Positions 35,774 to 45,092 of a stretch of DNA of 64,000 nucleotides are shown here, in pieces; position 1 is the first letter of the stretch; each line of letters opens with the position of its first letter. Below the pieces are notes generated by a model. That model was not told where the DNA came from. It searched no databases and saw only the letters and a program-made list of their open reading frames with translations. This DNA is from Burkholderia pyrrocinia. Its GTDB lineage: Bacteria > Pseudomonadota > Gammaproteobacteria > Burkholderiales > Burkholderiaceae. The stretch is taken from positions 868,001 to 932,000 of the forward strand of contig NZ_CP070979.1 in NCBI RefSeq assembly GCF_018417535.1, in the 5' to 3' direction. Made by a program: the position numbers and the translations under genes.

Positions 35774-37191
35774 TACCCCGTCGTGCCTTTCGTCTCCAGA
35801 TACTCGACGAGGCCGAACTCCGCATACTCGCGCCCGTTGCCCGAGCGCTTGTAGCCGCCGAACGGCGCGGCCGGGTTCCACGCCGGGTAGTTGATGTGGA
35901 CATTGCCGACCCGCAGCCGTGCCGCGATCCGGCGCGCGCGTTCGAGATCCTTCGACTGCACGTAGGCCGCAAGCCCGTAGACCGAATCGTTCGCGAGCGC
36001 GACGGCCTCGTCCTCGGTCCGGTAGGTCATGATCGACAGCACCGGCCCGAAGATTTCCTCGGTCGCAATCGTCATGCCCGGCGTGACGTTCGAGAACACC
36101 GTCGGCCGCACGTAGAAGCCGTCGCCGAGCCCGTCCGGCCGGCCGGGGCCGCCGGCGACGAGCGTCGCGCCCTCTTCGATCCCGAGCCGGATGAAGTGCT
36201 GGATGCGGTCGAACTGCGTGCGGCTGACCACCGGCCCGATGCCGGTTTCCGGCGAACGCGGATCGCCGACGACCGTACGCTCCGCCTCGCGGCGCGCGGC
36301 CTGCTCGGCCAGCGCCAGATGATCGGCATGCACGAGCATGCGCGTCGGCGCATTGCACGACTGGCCGCTGTTGCTGAAACAACTGCGCGCGCCGCGCGTG
36401 ACCGCATCCTCGATATCGGCATCGGGCAGGATCAGGTTCGGGCTCTTGCTGCCGAGTTCCTGGTGCACGCGCTTCACGGTATCGGCGGCGGCCTTCGCGA
36501 CCTCGACGCCCGCGCGCGTCGAACCCGTGAACGACACCATGTCGACATCCGGGTGCCGCGCCAGCGCGTCGCCCACTTCATGCCCGTAACCGTGCACGAG
36601 GTTGAACACGCCGGGCGGCACGCCGGCTTCGTGCAGGATCTCCGCGAACAGGATCGCGCTGAACGGCGCGATCTCGCTCGGCTTGAGCACCATCGTGCAA
36701 CCGGCCGCGAGCGCTGGCGCGACCTTGCACACGATCTGGTTGATCGGCCAGTTCCACGGCGTGATCAGCGCGCACACGCCGATCGGCTCGTGCGACACCA
36801 GCAGCGAATCGGTCTGCGTGCTGAAGCGGAACGACTGCAGCGCGCGGATCGTCTGTTCGAGGTGCGCGGTGCCGACCGCGGCCTGCATCGCGCGCGCGAA
36901 CGCGATCGGCGCGCCCATCTCCCGGCTGATCGTCTGCGCGACCGCTTCGTAGCGGCGTCGATAGATCTCGAGCACGCGCTGCAGCAGCGCGACGCGCTCG
37001 GCCACCGACCAGCGCGAGTACGTGTCGAAGGCCCGCTTCGCCGCGCCGACCGCGCGGTCGACGTCGGCTGCACCGCCGATCCCGAGCTGCGCATACGGCC
37101 GCGCGGTGGCCGGGTCGATCACGTCGATCGACCGTGCATCGACCGGATCGAGCCACTGGCCGTCGATATAGGACTGTTGTGACGTTCGCAT
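35752..37191 (-). CDS. NAD(P)-dependent aldehyde dehydrogenase
   Basis: The 479-residue enzyme has the ALDH landmarks: TPWNWPINQIVCKVAPALAA, SFTGSTRAGVEVAKAAA, HQELGSKSPNLIL (general-base Glu), NSGQSCNAPTR (catalytic Cys) and EEIFGPVLSIM. It oxidises an aldehyde to an acid. AGGAG lies six bases before the ATG at 37191. It follows the aminotransferase gene by 29 bp, so it probably takes the semialdehyde made by that transaminase. Its last five codons seem to derive from the duplicated mlrC-region segment. Confidence 0.92.
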   Translation of the reverse strand: MRTSQQSYIDGQWLDPVDARSIDVIDPATARPYAQLGIGGAADVDRAVGAAKRAFDTYSRWSVAERVALLQRVLEIYRRRYEAVAQTISREMGAPIAFARAMQAAVGTAHLEQTIRALQSFRFSTQTDSLLVSHEPIGVCALITPWNWPINQIVCKVAPALAAGCTMVLKPSEIAPFSAILFAEILHEAGVPPGVFNLVHGYGHEVGDALARHPDVDMVSFTGSTRAGVEVAKAAADTVKRVHQELGSKSPNLILPDADIEDAVTRGARSCFSNSGQSCNAPTRMLVHADHLALAEQAARREAERTVVGDPRSPETGIGPVVSRTQFDRIQHFIRLGIEEGATLVAGGPGRPDGLGDGFYVRPTVFSNVTPGMTIATEEIFGPVLSIMTYRTEDEAVALANDSVYGLAAYVQSKDLERARRIAARLRVGNVHINYPAWNPAAPFGGYKRSGNGREYAEFGLVEYLETKGTTGYTEGGAR

Positions 37192-37220
37192 CGAATGCTC
37201 CTGTGATGAACGATGCCGAC

Positions 37221-38618
37221 TCAGCGCGTCGCACGCGCATAGGCGTCAACGAGGATGTCGCGGATCTGCGCGACGAACCACACGATCTCGTCGCGCGACA
37301 TCACGAGCGGCGGCGAGAACTGCACGATCGGCGTGCCTTCATGATCGACACCCGCGCGGCACAGCAGCCCCGCGTCGAAGATCGCGGGCGCGAGCAGCGT
37401 CGACACGAACGCCTGCGCGCTGATGCCGGCCGACCAGCAGCGCGCGGCCTTGTCGGTCACGAGTTCGAGCGAATAGTGGTAGCCGTCGCCGCGCACGTCG
37501 CCGACGCACGGCAGTTCGAGCAGGCCGTCGAGCGTCTGGCGGAACACTGCTTCGTTGTCGCGAACGTTCGCGAGCATGCCTTCGCGTTCCATGATCGCGA
37601 GGTTCGCGAGCGCGGCCGTGCATGCGACCGGATGGCCGCCGTACGTCGCGCCGTGCAGGAACATCTGCTGCGGGCCGTCGAGCACCGTTTCGACAACCGC
37701 GTCGCTCGCGATCACGCCGCCGAGCGGCACGTAACCCGACGCGATGCCTTTCGCGAACGTGATGATGTCCGGCTTCAGCCCGTAGCGCGCCGACCCGAAA
37801 TATTCGCCGAGCCGGCCGAACCCGCAGATCACCTCGTCCGCGACGAGCAGCACGCCATGCCGGTCGCAGATGTCGCGCAGCCCGGCCGCATAGCCGGCCG
37901 GCGGCGTCAGGCTGCCGCCCGCGTTCTGCAGCGGCTCGACGACGATCGCGGCCACCGTGTCCGGCCCTTCCTGCACGATCAGCGATTCGATCTCGTCGAG
38001 CAGGTGGCGCGTGAACTGCGCTTCCGTCTCGCCCGCCGGACGGCCGTAGCGCTTCGTGTTGCCGACATGCCGCACACCCGACATCAGCGGCTCGAAATGC
38101 TTGCGGAAGTTCGTCATTCCGTTCAGCGCGAGCGCGCCGAACGACGTGCCGTGATACGCGACGCGCCGCGCGATGAACTTGCGCCGCTGCGGCTCGCCGC
38201 GCGACTGGTGATACTGGCGCACCAGCTTGATCGCCGATTCGTTCGACTCCGACCCGCTCGACGTGAAGAACACGCGGTTCAGGCCGTCGGGCGCGAGCGC
38301 CGCGAGCTTGTGCGCGAGCCGGATCGCCGGTTCGTGGCCATAGCCCCAGTTGGTTGCGAACGGCAGCCGGACCATCTGCTCGCGGATCGCGTCGCCGATC
38401 TCCGCGCCGTGGCTGTAGCCGACCTGCACGCAGTACAGCCCGGCCAGCGCATCGAAGTAGCGCTTGCCGTTGCGGTCGACGAGCCAGCAGCCTTCGCCGC
38501 GGTCGAACACGGTCAGCGCGTTGTCGCGATACGCATCGGCGTGCGTGAAGTGCATCAGCAGGTGGCGCTTGCCGAGCGCCTGCAGGTCCGCATCGAGATT
38601 GACGTCAACAGCGTTCAT
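37221..38618 (-). CDS. Class III aminotransferase (omega/polyamine type)
   Basis: A 465-residue PLP enzyme of class III. FTSSGSESNESAIKLVRQYH is the cofactor-phosphate segment, VIVEP-like AAIVVEPLQNAGG and LLVADEVICGFGR give the stacking and Asp residues, and IITFAKGIASGYVPLGG carries the Schiff-base lysine. This is the omega-amino-acid/putrescine-pyruvate transaminase type. GAGGAAC precedes the ATG at 38618. With the permease upstream and the aldehyde dehydrogenase downstream it completes a route from an imported amine to a carboxylic acid. Confidence 0.92.
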   Translation of the reverse strand: MNAVDVNLDADLQALGKRHLLMHFTHADAYRDNALTVFDRGEGCWLVDRNGKRYFDALAGLYCVQVGYSHGAEIGDAIREQMVRLPFATNWGYGHEPAIRLAHKLAALAPDGLNRVFFTSSGSESNESAIKLVRQYHQSRGEPQRRKFIARRVAYHGTSFGALALNGMTNFRKHFEPLMSGVRHVGNTKRYGRPAGETEAQFTRHLLDEIESLIVQEGPDTVAAIVVEPLQNAGGSLTPPAGYAAGLRDICDRHGVLLVADEVICGFGRLGEYFGSARYGLKPDIITFAKGIASGYVPLGGVIASDAVVETVLDGPQQMFLHGATYGGHPVACTAALANLAIMEREGMLANVRDNEAVFRQTLDGLLELPCVGDVRGDGYHYSLELVTDKAARCWSAGISAQAFVSTLLAPAIFDAGLLCRAGVDHEGTPIVQFSPPLVMSRDEIVWFVAQIRDILVDAYARATR

Positions 38619-38668
38619 GGGTCGTTCCTCCTTCAGGGTTTCAAGACCGGTATCCGGCGACCGATCAT

Positions 38669-40060
38669 TCAGTTCATCGACAGTGTCGGCGCGGGACGCG
38701 TGAAGCCGCGCGTCAGCCACACGAGCTGGCAGAGCCCGAGCACGAGCCAGCCGATGCCGACGTAGAACGTCTGGCGCGACAGTCCCGACCAGAGCCACAC
38801 GTTCATTGCGAAGCCGAGCGCCGGCATCACGCCGAACGTGATCCAGCCGGCGACATGGCGGTGCTCGGGCCGGCACAGATAGCTGCGCATCACGCACAGG
38901 TTCACGATCGCGAACGCGACGAGCGCACCGAAGCTGATCATCGTCGACGCGAGATCGAGCGTGATGAACAGCGCGGACAGCGACACCACGCCGACCACGA
39001 GCGTCGCCCGCACGGGCGTGCGCAGCCGCGCATGCAGGTGGCCGAACACGCGCTCGGGCAGCACCTGGTCGCGGCCCATCGCGAACAGCACGCGCGTCAC
39101 GCTCGCCTGCCCGGCCATCGCGCTCGCGAAGCAGCCGGCCACGTACACGGCGACGAACAGCGCCGACAGCGTGCCGCCGCCGACGCGCCGCATCAGGTCG
39201 AGGCTGGCCGAATCGAGATCCTTGAATGCGTGCCAGTCGGGGAACACCACTTGCCCGATGTACGCGATCAGCATGAACAGCAGGCCGCTCGCGAGCGTAC
39301 AGAGCAGGATCGCGCGCGGGACCGTGCGCCGCGGCTCGCGCGTTTCCTCCGACAGGGTGGTGACCGCATCGAAGCCGAGAAACGACAGGCACAGGATCGC
39401 GGACCCGGCGAAGATCGCGCGCGCATCGCCCGACGTCGGCAACGCGACGGCCATCGACAAGCCTTCGCCGCTCGCAACCCGCGCCGATGCGACGACGAAG
39501 ATCGCGATGAATACGAGCTGGCTCGCGATCAGGATCAGGTTCACGCGATTGACGAGCCGGATGCCGACGATGTTCAGCCCGGTGATCAGCGCGATGCTCC
39601 CGACGATCCACACGCTGGCCGGCACGGCCGGGAACAGTTGCTTCATGTAGATGCCGATCGCGAGGTAGCTGATCATCGGGATGAACAGGTAGTCCATCAG
39701 CAACGCCCAGCCGACCATGAAGCCCGCCGACGTGCCGAAGTTGCGGCTCGCGAACGTATAGGCCGACCCGGCGCTCGGCATCAGCCGCGCCATGTAGCCG
39801 TAGCTGCGCGCGGTGAACAGCATCGCCACCAGCGTCACCGCGTACGCGGCCGTCAGATGCCCGTTCGTCTCGCTCGTGACGATCCCGTAAGTCGTGAACA
39901 CCGTCATCGGCAGCATGTACGCGAGGCCGAAGATCACCAGCGTGAACAGTCCGAGCGGATGCGCGGCGCGTCGTCCGTTTGCGTCGCACGATTGCGCGTG
40001 CGACCCGGCGTCATGCGTCGAAACGGCCGATGCGAATCGACCTGACCTGTCGTTGTTCAT
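38669..40060 (-). CDS. APC-family amino acid/polyamine permease
   Basis: A 463-residue inner-membrane transporter with about twelve helices. The first-helix signature (LGLFTLVIFGLAYMLPMTVF) and MPSAGSAYTFASRNFG in the loop before helix 3 are characteristic of APC transporters such as PuuP, and SFLGFDAVTTLSEETREPRR is the family's central motif. It begins the operon and is divergent from an AraC-type gene. A diamine or omega-amino acid is the likely cargo given the following enzymes. Confidence 0.9.
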   Translation of the reverse strand: MNNDRSGRFASAVSTHDAGSHAQSCDANGRRAAHPLGLFTLVIFGLAYMLPMTVFTTYGIVTSETNGHLTAAYAVTLVAMLFTARSYGYMARLMPSAGSAYTFASRNFGTSAGFMVGWALLMDYLFIPMISYLAIGIYMKQLFPAVPASVWIVGSIALITGLNIVGIRLVNRVNLILIASQLVFIAIFVVASARVASGEGLSMAVALPTSGDARAIFAGSAILCLSFLGFDAVTTLSEETREPRRTVPRAILLCTLASGLLFMLIAYIGQVVFPDWHAFKDLDSASLDLMRRVGGGTLSALFVAVYVAGCFASAMAGQASVTRVLFAMGRDQVLPERVFGHLHARLRTPVRATLVVGVVSLSALFITLDLASTMISFGALVAFAIVNLCVMRSYLCRPEHRHVAGWITFGVMPALGFAMNVWLWSGLSRQTFYVGIGWLVLGLCQLVWLTRGFTRPAPTLSMN

Positions 40061-40313
40061 GCGGTCCTCACGTGGATTTCGTTCATGACGTCAACACTCG
40101 TTTCGTCGGCAACGCCGCGCATTGCACGATTCGGAAACGAGTGTGGTGCGCCAAAAAATCGAGGGCGAATGAGAAAAGCGGACGTAATCTGGGGATATTT
40201 TCGGACACATCGCCGCGTGTCGCGCCGGCCAGTCGTGAATGCTGCTGTGCCGCACTGGCGTTTTGCGGACATTCCGGCTATGTTCTACGCGATCCCGTCG
40301 CCGCCTCAGCACC

Positions 40314-41408
40314 ATGGACAGCCGCTCCCATCGAAACCAGAGCAGGGCCGAGCACAGCCTGCGTTCGTCCCTCGGCCTCGCGCGTCCGGCCGGGCGCCAG
40401 GAGGACATTCCCGCCACCGTCCACGCGATCGCGGTCGCGCTGGACGAGTGCCGCGTGCGGCACATCGACGGCGCCGCGCTGCTCGAAGGCACGGGGCTCG
40501 GCGCGGACGAAGTCGCGTCGCCGAACCTGCACGTGAATCGCGGCCAGGAGCAGCGCTGTTTCCGCAACCTGCTGCGCTGCAGCGGCGTGCCGTCGATCGG
40601 GCTGTCGATCGGCGCGCGGCTGCACGTATCGACGCTCGGCCTCGCCGGCTACGCGATGCTGATCAGCGGCTCGGTGATGCAGGCGTTCCGGTGCATGAGC
40701 CAGTTTCCGCTGTTCATGGGGCTGTATTTCGACGTGCGTATCGATGCGCACACCGACGGCATGAGCGTGACGATCGGCCGCTACAACGGCGAGCCCGATC
40801 TCGAGGTGTTTCAGGTCGACATGTGCCTGTCCAGCCTGCGCCTGATCGTGTCCGATCTCGTCGGCAAGCCGGTCTGGCCCGAGCAGGTGCAACTCGCGCG
40901 CCGCACGCCGCGCAACGCGGCCGACTACACGCGCCACTTCGGCTGCAAGGTCGCGTTCAATGCGGGCGACAACCGTCTCGTGTTCACGTCCGTGAACGGC
41001 ACGGAAGCGCCGCGTCTCGCGAACGAAGTCAGCTTCAACGCGCTGCACGGCCAGTGCGAAGTGCTCGAACGGCAGTGGGCCGCGTCGGTCGGCACACGCT
41101 TCGCCGATCGCGCGAAGGAGCTGATGGCGCGCGACCTGTCGCGCTTCAAGTCGATGACGTCGCTCGCGGATGCGCTGCACCTGACGGAGCGCACGCTGCG
41201 CAGGCGGCTCGACAAGGACGGCATCACGTTTCAGGCGCTGCTCGACGACGTGCGTCGCGACGAAGCCGTACGGATGCTCGACGACCACACGCTGACGGTC
41301 GCGGCGATCGCGGAACGTCTCGGCTACAGCGAGCCGCGCAGCTTTCGTCACGCGTATCGACGCTGGACGGGCAAGACGCCGCGTGCCGAGTCGAACGTCG
41401 ATGCGTGA
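40314..41408 (+). CDS. AraC-family regulator (arabinose-binding-like/OruR type)
   Basis: The 364-residue protein has an N-terminal ligand domain (~30-210, with LHVNRGQEQRCFRNLLRCSG and LSIGARLHVSTLG) of the type found with OruR-like regulators and a C-terminal double helix-turn-helix (SLADALHLTERTLRRRLDKD and VAAIAERLGYSEPRSFRHAY). This subgroup often controls amino acid catabolism. The start at 40314 begins the conserved protein; the frame to 40239 lacks a site. It should activate the divergent permease-transaminase-dehydrogenase operon. Confidence 0.88.
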   Translation: MDSRSHRNQSRAEHSLRSSLGLARPAGRQEDIPATVHAIAVALDECRVRHIDGAALLEGTGLGADEVASPNLHVNRGQEQRCFRNLLRCSGVPSIGLSIGARLHVSTLGLAGYAMLISGSVMQAFRCMSQFPLFMGLYFDVRIDAHTDGMSVTIGRYNGEPDLEVFQVDMCLSSLRLIVSDLVGKPVWPEQVQLARRTPRNAADYTRHFGCKVAFNAGDNRLVFTSVNGTEAPRLANEVSFNALHGQCEVLERQWAASVGTRFADRAKELMARDLSRFKSMTSLADALHLTERTLRRRLDKDGITFQALLDDVRRDEAVRMLDDHTLTVAAIAERLGYSEPRSFRHAYRRWTGKTPRAESNVDA

Positions 41409-41734
41409 AGCGAACCGGTTACGGCTGCATTGCCGGCATCAGGATTTTTTGCACCGGTAATCCCTGACCAGCGTCTGAATGGAGTCGGTCTGAACATCTC
41501 GGTCAATCGACAACCCGGTAACGCGTATTGATTGCTTATCGAATAATCCGAAACCCGGAATGAATATCGCAATGAATCGACTCGCGTAGAATGCCCGCAA
41601 CAATCAACCCGAACAGGGCCACGCTGCAATTCCAATCGCACTGGCGCAATGCAGAAGAGACCCGTGGCATCTGCTGACGTCGCCACGTAATCGGGCGAGC
41701 GCAACCGCGACGTTCGTCGACCGACGAAGCCTCC
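41409..41734. other. Non-coding gap, nothing recognised
   Basis: About 325 bp between the AraC gene and the hydrolase/PEP-synthase fusion gene, relatively AT-rich. It should hold the promoter of the fusion gene. No dyad, terminator with U-run or short gene was identified. Confidence 0.45.
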
Positions 41735-44170
41735 ATGAGCAAACCGATCCTGTACCTCCTCGCCGGCAACGGCAGCGCGGCCGACTGGTGGGACGACGCG
41801 CTGCCCCACTTCCGGCGCTACCAACCCGTGCCGCTGGAACTGCCGGGTTTCGGCGACAATCCCGCGCCGCCCTGCGAAGACCTCGCCGCCTACGCGCAAG
41901 CGCTGCTGGAGACGACCGAACCGGGCCACGCGATCATGGCGGTCGGCGTGAATGCACTGCTGGTGCTGCACGCGTTGCAGCGCCGCCCCGGCCACTTCAG
42001 CCGCAGCGTGCTGCTCGCGCCCGTCGGCGCGTTCCTGTGGGAGCGGCGCCTGCCGAAACTGATGGCGCCGAAGCCGCTGCGCAAGACCATCCACTGGCTG
42101 CTCGCGCATTACCCGACGCTGTTCGCACGCAAGTTCTCGAACCAGACCTGGACACGCGCGCAGTACCGCCGCATGGGCGCCGGCTATGCACGCTGCCGCG
42201 CATTCCTGCCGCATTGGGATCTCGTGCGCGCCGATACCGCGCTGCCGCTGCTCGAGTGGGTCACCGATCGCATCGAACTCGTGTGGGGCGACCAGGACAA
42301 CGTGCTCGGCGTGCGCCAGGCCGCCGCATGGTCGGCGATCCTCGCGCGCGCCGACCTCACCGTCACGCTGCAGGCCGGCTGGGGACACTATCCGTGGATC
42401 GATGCGCCGGCGGCCTTCGCGCAGTGGCTCGAAGCAGGCGACACGGGCTTCGTCGCCCACACGAAAGGCGGGCGCCTGGCGCTGGCCACGATGGCCGGGC
42501 TGCCGGTGCCGCCCGCACTGTCGCTCACCCGCGCCGACGACCCGCGCCTGCCCGGCTTTCTCGCGAGCCAGCCCGACGCCGAGTGGGCGATCCGCTCGTC
42601 GAGTCATGGCGAAGACCAGGCCGATGCGGCCAATGCCGGCCTGCACACGACGTTCCTGCGCGTACCGGCGTCGCAGGCGGCCGCGCGCGTGGCCGAGCTG
42701 CTCGACGGCGGCCTCGAGGAAGCGGTCGTGCAGCGCTTCGTCACGCCCGTGCTGTCCGGCATCGCGTTCGTGCGTCATCTCGCGGTCGAAGTCGAATGGG
42801 TGCAGGGCCACCTCGAAATGCTCGCCGACGGGCAGGCGAGCCCGCAACGCGCGATCCTGTCGCGGCTCGGCGAGCCCTGGCAGAGCGGCACGTTCCCGAC
42901 CGCGCACGGCTTGACCGCGACGCAACTGTGGACGTTCCTGCAACGCGTGCTGCGCGCGTTCCATTACGTGCCGGGCGATGTCGAATGGGCATGGGACGGC
43001 ACGCGGCTATGGCTGCTGCAGTACCGGCCGATCAGCAGCTACGGCTGGCACCGGCACCTGACCTCCGCCAACATCGCCGAGATCCTGCCGCCGCAGCCGA
43101 GCCGGCTGGTCGAATATGCGCAACGCCGCGCGGCCGGCAGCATCCCGGCCGTCATGGCGCGCTGGGATGCGCGCGTGCTGCGCGACAACGAACCCTTCAC
43201 CGCGCTCTATGGCGGCGCGTCGTACATCAACAACGACCTGTTCCTGGCGCGCCTGGCCGACTGGGGCGTATCGGCCGGCAACTACAGCGGCGAGATCGGC
43301 GGCGCGACGCCGCCGCTGCGCTGGCGACCGCTGCGCCTGCTGCGTTCGTTGCCGGTGTTCTGGCGCATGCTGCGCGTCGCGCGCGGGCACCTGCCGACGC
43401 TCGAGCACGGCTTGCGGCGCTTCGACCGGGAACTCGCGACACTCGTCGAGCAGCGCGCCGACGGCCGGCAACTGGCCGACTGGTTCACGCGCTTCTACGT
43501 GTTCGTCGTGCAGGGCAACCTGTGCATCGCCGCGTCGCTCGCCAGCAGCGGCGGCGCGCTGTGGGGGCGCCCGCCGACCGTGTATGGCCAACTCGACGAC
43601 AGCCCGCACCGGCTACCGTGGGAAACCGATCCGGGCACCGCACGGCCGGCGGCCACCAACCTGCCGCTGCAGACGTTTCCCGACTGGCCGCTGCCGGTCC
43701 GCGTGCTCCACACGCTCGGCGCACCCGGCATGCGCGGCTGGTATCTGCAGGTGCGCGAGTGGTATCGCGACAACCTGATGCGCGTGTTCTTCCGCCTGCA
43801 TCATGCGATGCCGGCCGCCGATCGCGACGCGTGGTTCGCGCTCCATCCCGAGTGCCGCGAACGCAACGGCAGCTTCTGGCAGGACGGCAGCGAAGGCACC
43901 GACGAAGCGACCGGCTTCATGATCTATCCGGGCCATGCGCAGGGCGTGCTCGGCCACGACATCCTGCTGGAAGACACGCTCGACCCGGGCCGGCACGCGC
44001 AGTACCAGGCCGCGCGCGCCGTGATCGCGCGGATGGGCGGCCGGCTGTCGCACGGCGCGACGCTGCTGCGCGAACTGCGCAAGCCGTCGGCCGTGCTGCC
44101 GCGCGTCGATGCGGCGTGGGTCGGGCGCGAGGTGCGGCTCAGCGACGGCCGGCTGACGCTGGTCGAATAA
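41735..44170 (+). CDS. Fusion of degenerate alpha/beta hydrolase with PEP-synthase-like domains
   Basis: An 811-residue protein. Residues ~1-235 form an alpha/beta-hydrolase fold, but the nucleophile elbow reads A69-V-G-V-N73-A-L, with Asn where Ser is expected; Asp188 and His218 remain near the usual acid and His positions. Residues ~244-430 match the ATP-grasp domain of PEP synthase/pyruvate phosphate dikinase (AIRSSSHGEDQADAANAG). The C-terminus has the swivelling-histidine motif RMGGRLSHGATLLREL (His773). Between lies a large unassigned region. The ATP-grasp plus His-domain pair recalls rifampicin phosphotransferases and PEP synthases. A hydrolase-like domain that lost its nucleophile could bind the substrate. 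Confidence 0.75.
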   Translation: MSKPILYLLAGNGSAADWWDDALPHFRRYQPVPLELPGFGDNPAPPCEDLAAYAQALLETTEPGHAIMAVGVNALLVLHALQRRPGHFSRSVLLAPVGAFLWERRLPKLMAPKPLRKTIHWLLAHYPTLFARKFSNQTWTRAQYRRMGAGYARCRAFLPHWDLVRADTALPLLEWVTDRIELVWGDQDNVLGVRQAAAWSAILARADLTVTLQAGWGHYPWIDAPAAFAQWLEAGDTGFVAHTKGGRLALATMAGLPVPPALSLTRADDPRLPGFLASQPDAEWAIRSSSHGEDQADAANAGLHTTFLRVPASQAAARVAELLDGGLEEAVVQRFVTPVLSGIAFVRHLAVEVEWVQGHLEMLADGQASPQRAILSRLGEPWQSGTFPTAHGLTATQLWTFLQRVLRAFHYVPGDVEWAWDGTRLWLLQYRPISSYGWHRHLTSANIAEILPPQPSRLVEYAQRRAAGSIPAVMARWDARVLRDNEPFTALYGGASYINNDLFLARLADWGVSAGNYSGEIGGATPPLRWRPLRLLRSLPVFWRMLRVARGHLPTLEHGLRRFDRELATLVEQRADGRQLADWFTRFYVFVVQGNLCIAASLASSGGALWGRPPTVYGQLDDSPHRLPWETDPGTARPAATNLPLQTFPDWPLPVRVLHTLGAPGMRGWYLQVREWYRDNLMRVFFRLHHAMPAADRDAWFALHPECRERNGSFWQDGSEGTDEATGFMIYPGHAQGVLGHDILLEDTLDPGRHAQYQAARAVIARMGGRLSHGATLLRELRKPSAVLPRVDAAWVGREVRLSDGRLTLVE

Positions 44171-44199
44171 GCGCGGCGCGCCGTCTGCCGGCGTGTTGA

Positions 44200-44343
44200 A
44201 GGCGTTGGCGCCGGACGCACTGGCAGGCGATCGCGGGGATTGAAGCGCTGTCGCGCAACGGGCTGCGCTACCTGTTCGCGCAGTACGGCATCCAGCAAGA
44301 CGTGCGCGCGGGGATGGAAGTCAGCTATCCGAAGACGACGTGA
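44200..44343 (+). other. Short open frame, possible gene remnant
   Basis: A 47-codon frame without an initiating ATG reads HWQAIAGIEALSRNGLRYLF and ends VSYPKTT. Its codon use looks coding, and it follows the fusion gene by 30 bp, but the N-terminus is missing and an in-frame stop precedes it. Probably the C-terminal stump of a lost gene. Confidence 0.25.
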
Positions 44344-44383
44344 CGCGCGACGCGTCGCGGCTGACGGAAGCCGGGATCGACGC

Positions 44384-44758
44384 TCAGCGCTGCGGCGTGC
44401 GGACTTTCCCGTCGACCTTCAATATGCGCCTGTCGCGCGCGGCCTCGTATTCGACCGTCTGCGCGGGCGTGACGGCGCCGTACGACCGGCCGTTCACATA
44501 GACGGTGCCGTCCCGCAGTTCGACCCGGTCGCCGTCGACCGTCGCGGTGGCCCGTTCGCCCTGCAGCACCGCGCCCGAGCAGCCGGCGGTCGAAAAGCTG
44601 CGGACCGACGTGCCCGGCATCGTGGCGTTCCCGCCCCGGTCCGCCGCATGCGCCGCGCTGCACGGCAGCGCATCCATGCTGCCGGCAGCGTGGAGCGATC
44701 CGGCGCCGATGCCGGATCCGGCAAGCAACGCAATCGTCATCGGCAACAGCTTGTTCAT
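44384..44758 (-). CDS. Small exported hypothetical protein
   Basis: A 124-residue protein with a signal peptide (MNKLLPMTIALLAGSGIGAG, cleaved near LHA-AG). The mature part has two cysteines that could pair (CSAAHA and TAGCSGA) and beta-rich segments TATVDGDRVELRDGTVYVNG and YGAVTPAQTVEYE. The start at 44758 begins the signal peptide. The family is not recognised; it is probably periplasmic. Confidence 0.65.
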   Translation of the reverse strand: MNKLLPMTIALLAGSGIGAGSLHAAGSMDALPCSAAHAADRGGNATMPGTSVRSFSTAGCSGAVLQGERATATVDGDRVELRDGTVYVNGRSYGAVTPAQTVEYEAARDRRILKVDGKVRTPQR

Positions 44759-45036
44759 GGTGGTCTCCGTGGTCCGCAGACCTGGATCGACAACGACGCA
44801 TCCCGTCCTGTCGACGGCCCGCGGTGCGCAACCGGATCGACGATCGGTCGACACCCCTGCCCGCAGGTCGACTCGATATGCCAAGTATGCGTCCACGTAA
44901 CCGCACTCCGCCACCCGCGCCGCGACCATTCACCGCCAAAAACTGCCGGCTCGTTCGGGCCCCTTGAGCGGCTTCAACGCCGGCCGCCCGAAGGCGACTC
45001 AGGGGCCACCGCTTCGCCGAAAATCCGCCTTGATGA

Positions 45037-45075
45037 AGTTGCGACCCGCAACTATTATTGATTGCGACACGCAAC
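45037..45075. promoter_or_regulatory. Two inverted-repeat operators of the MarR-GNAT gene
   Basis: AGTTGCG-ACC-CGCAACT (45037-45053) is a perfect 7+7 dyad; a second copy TTGCG-ACA-CGCAA lies at 45062-45074. Their centres are 23 bp apart, about two helix turns, just upstream of the start codon at 45093. The shared core TTGCG-N3-CGCAA suits a MarR dimer and suggests autorepression. Confidence 0.65.
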
Positions 45076-45092
45076 CTTTTCGGGCAGACACC

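Noticed and set aside
37221..39989. A 922-codon frame joining the aminotransferase to an upstream region
   Set aside because: The extension beyond 38618 lies over the permease gene in the wrong frame; the aminotransferase starts at 38618 with a ribosome binding site.
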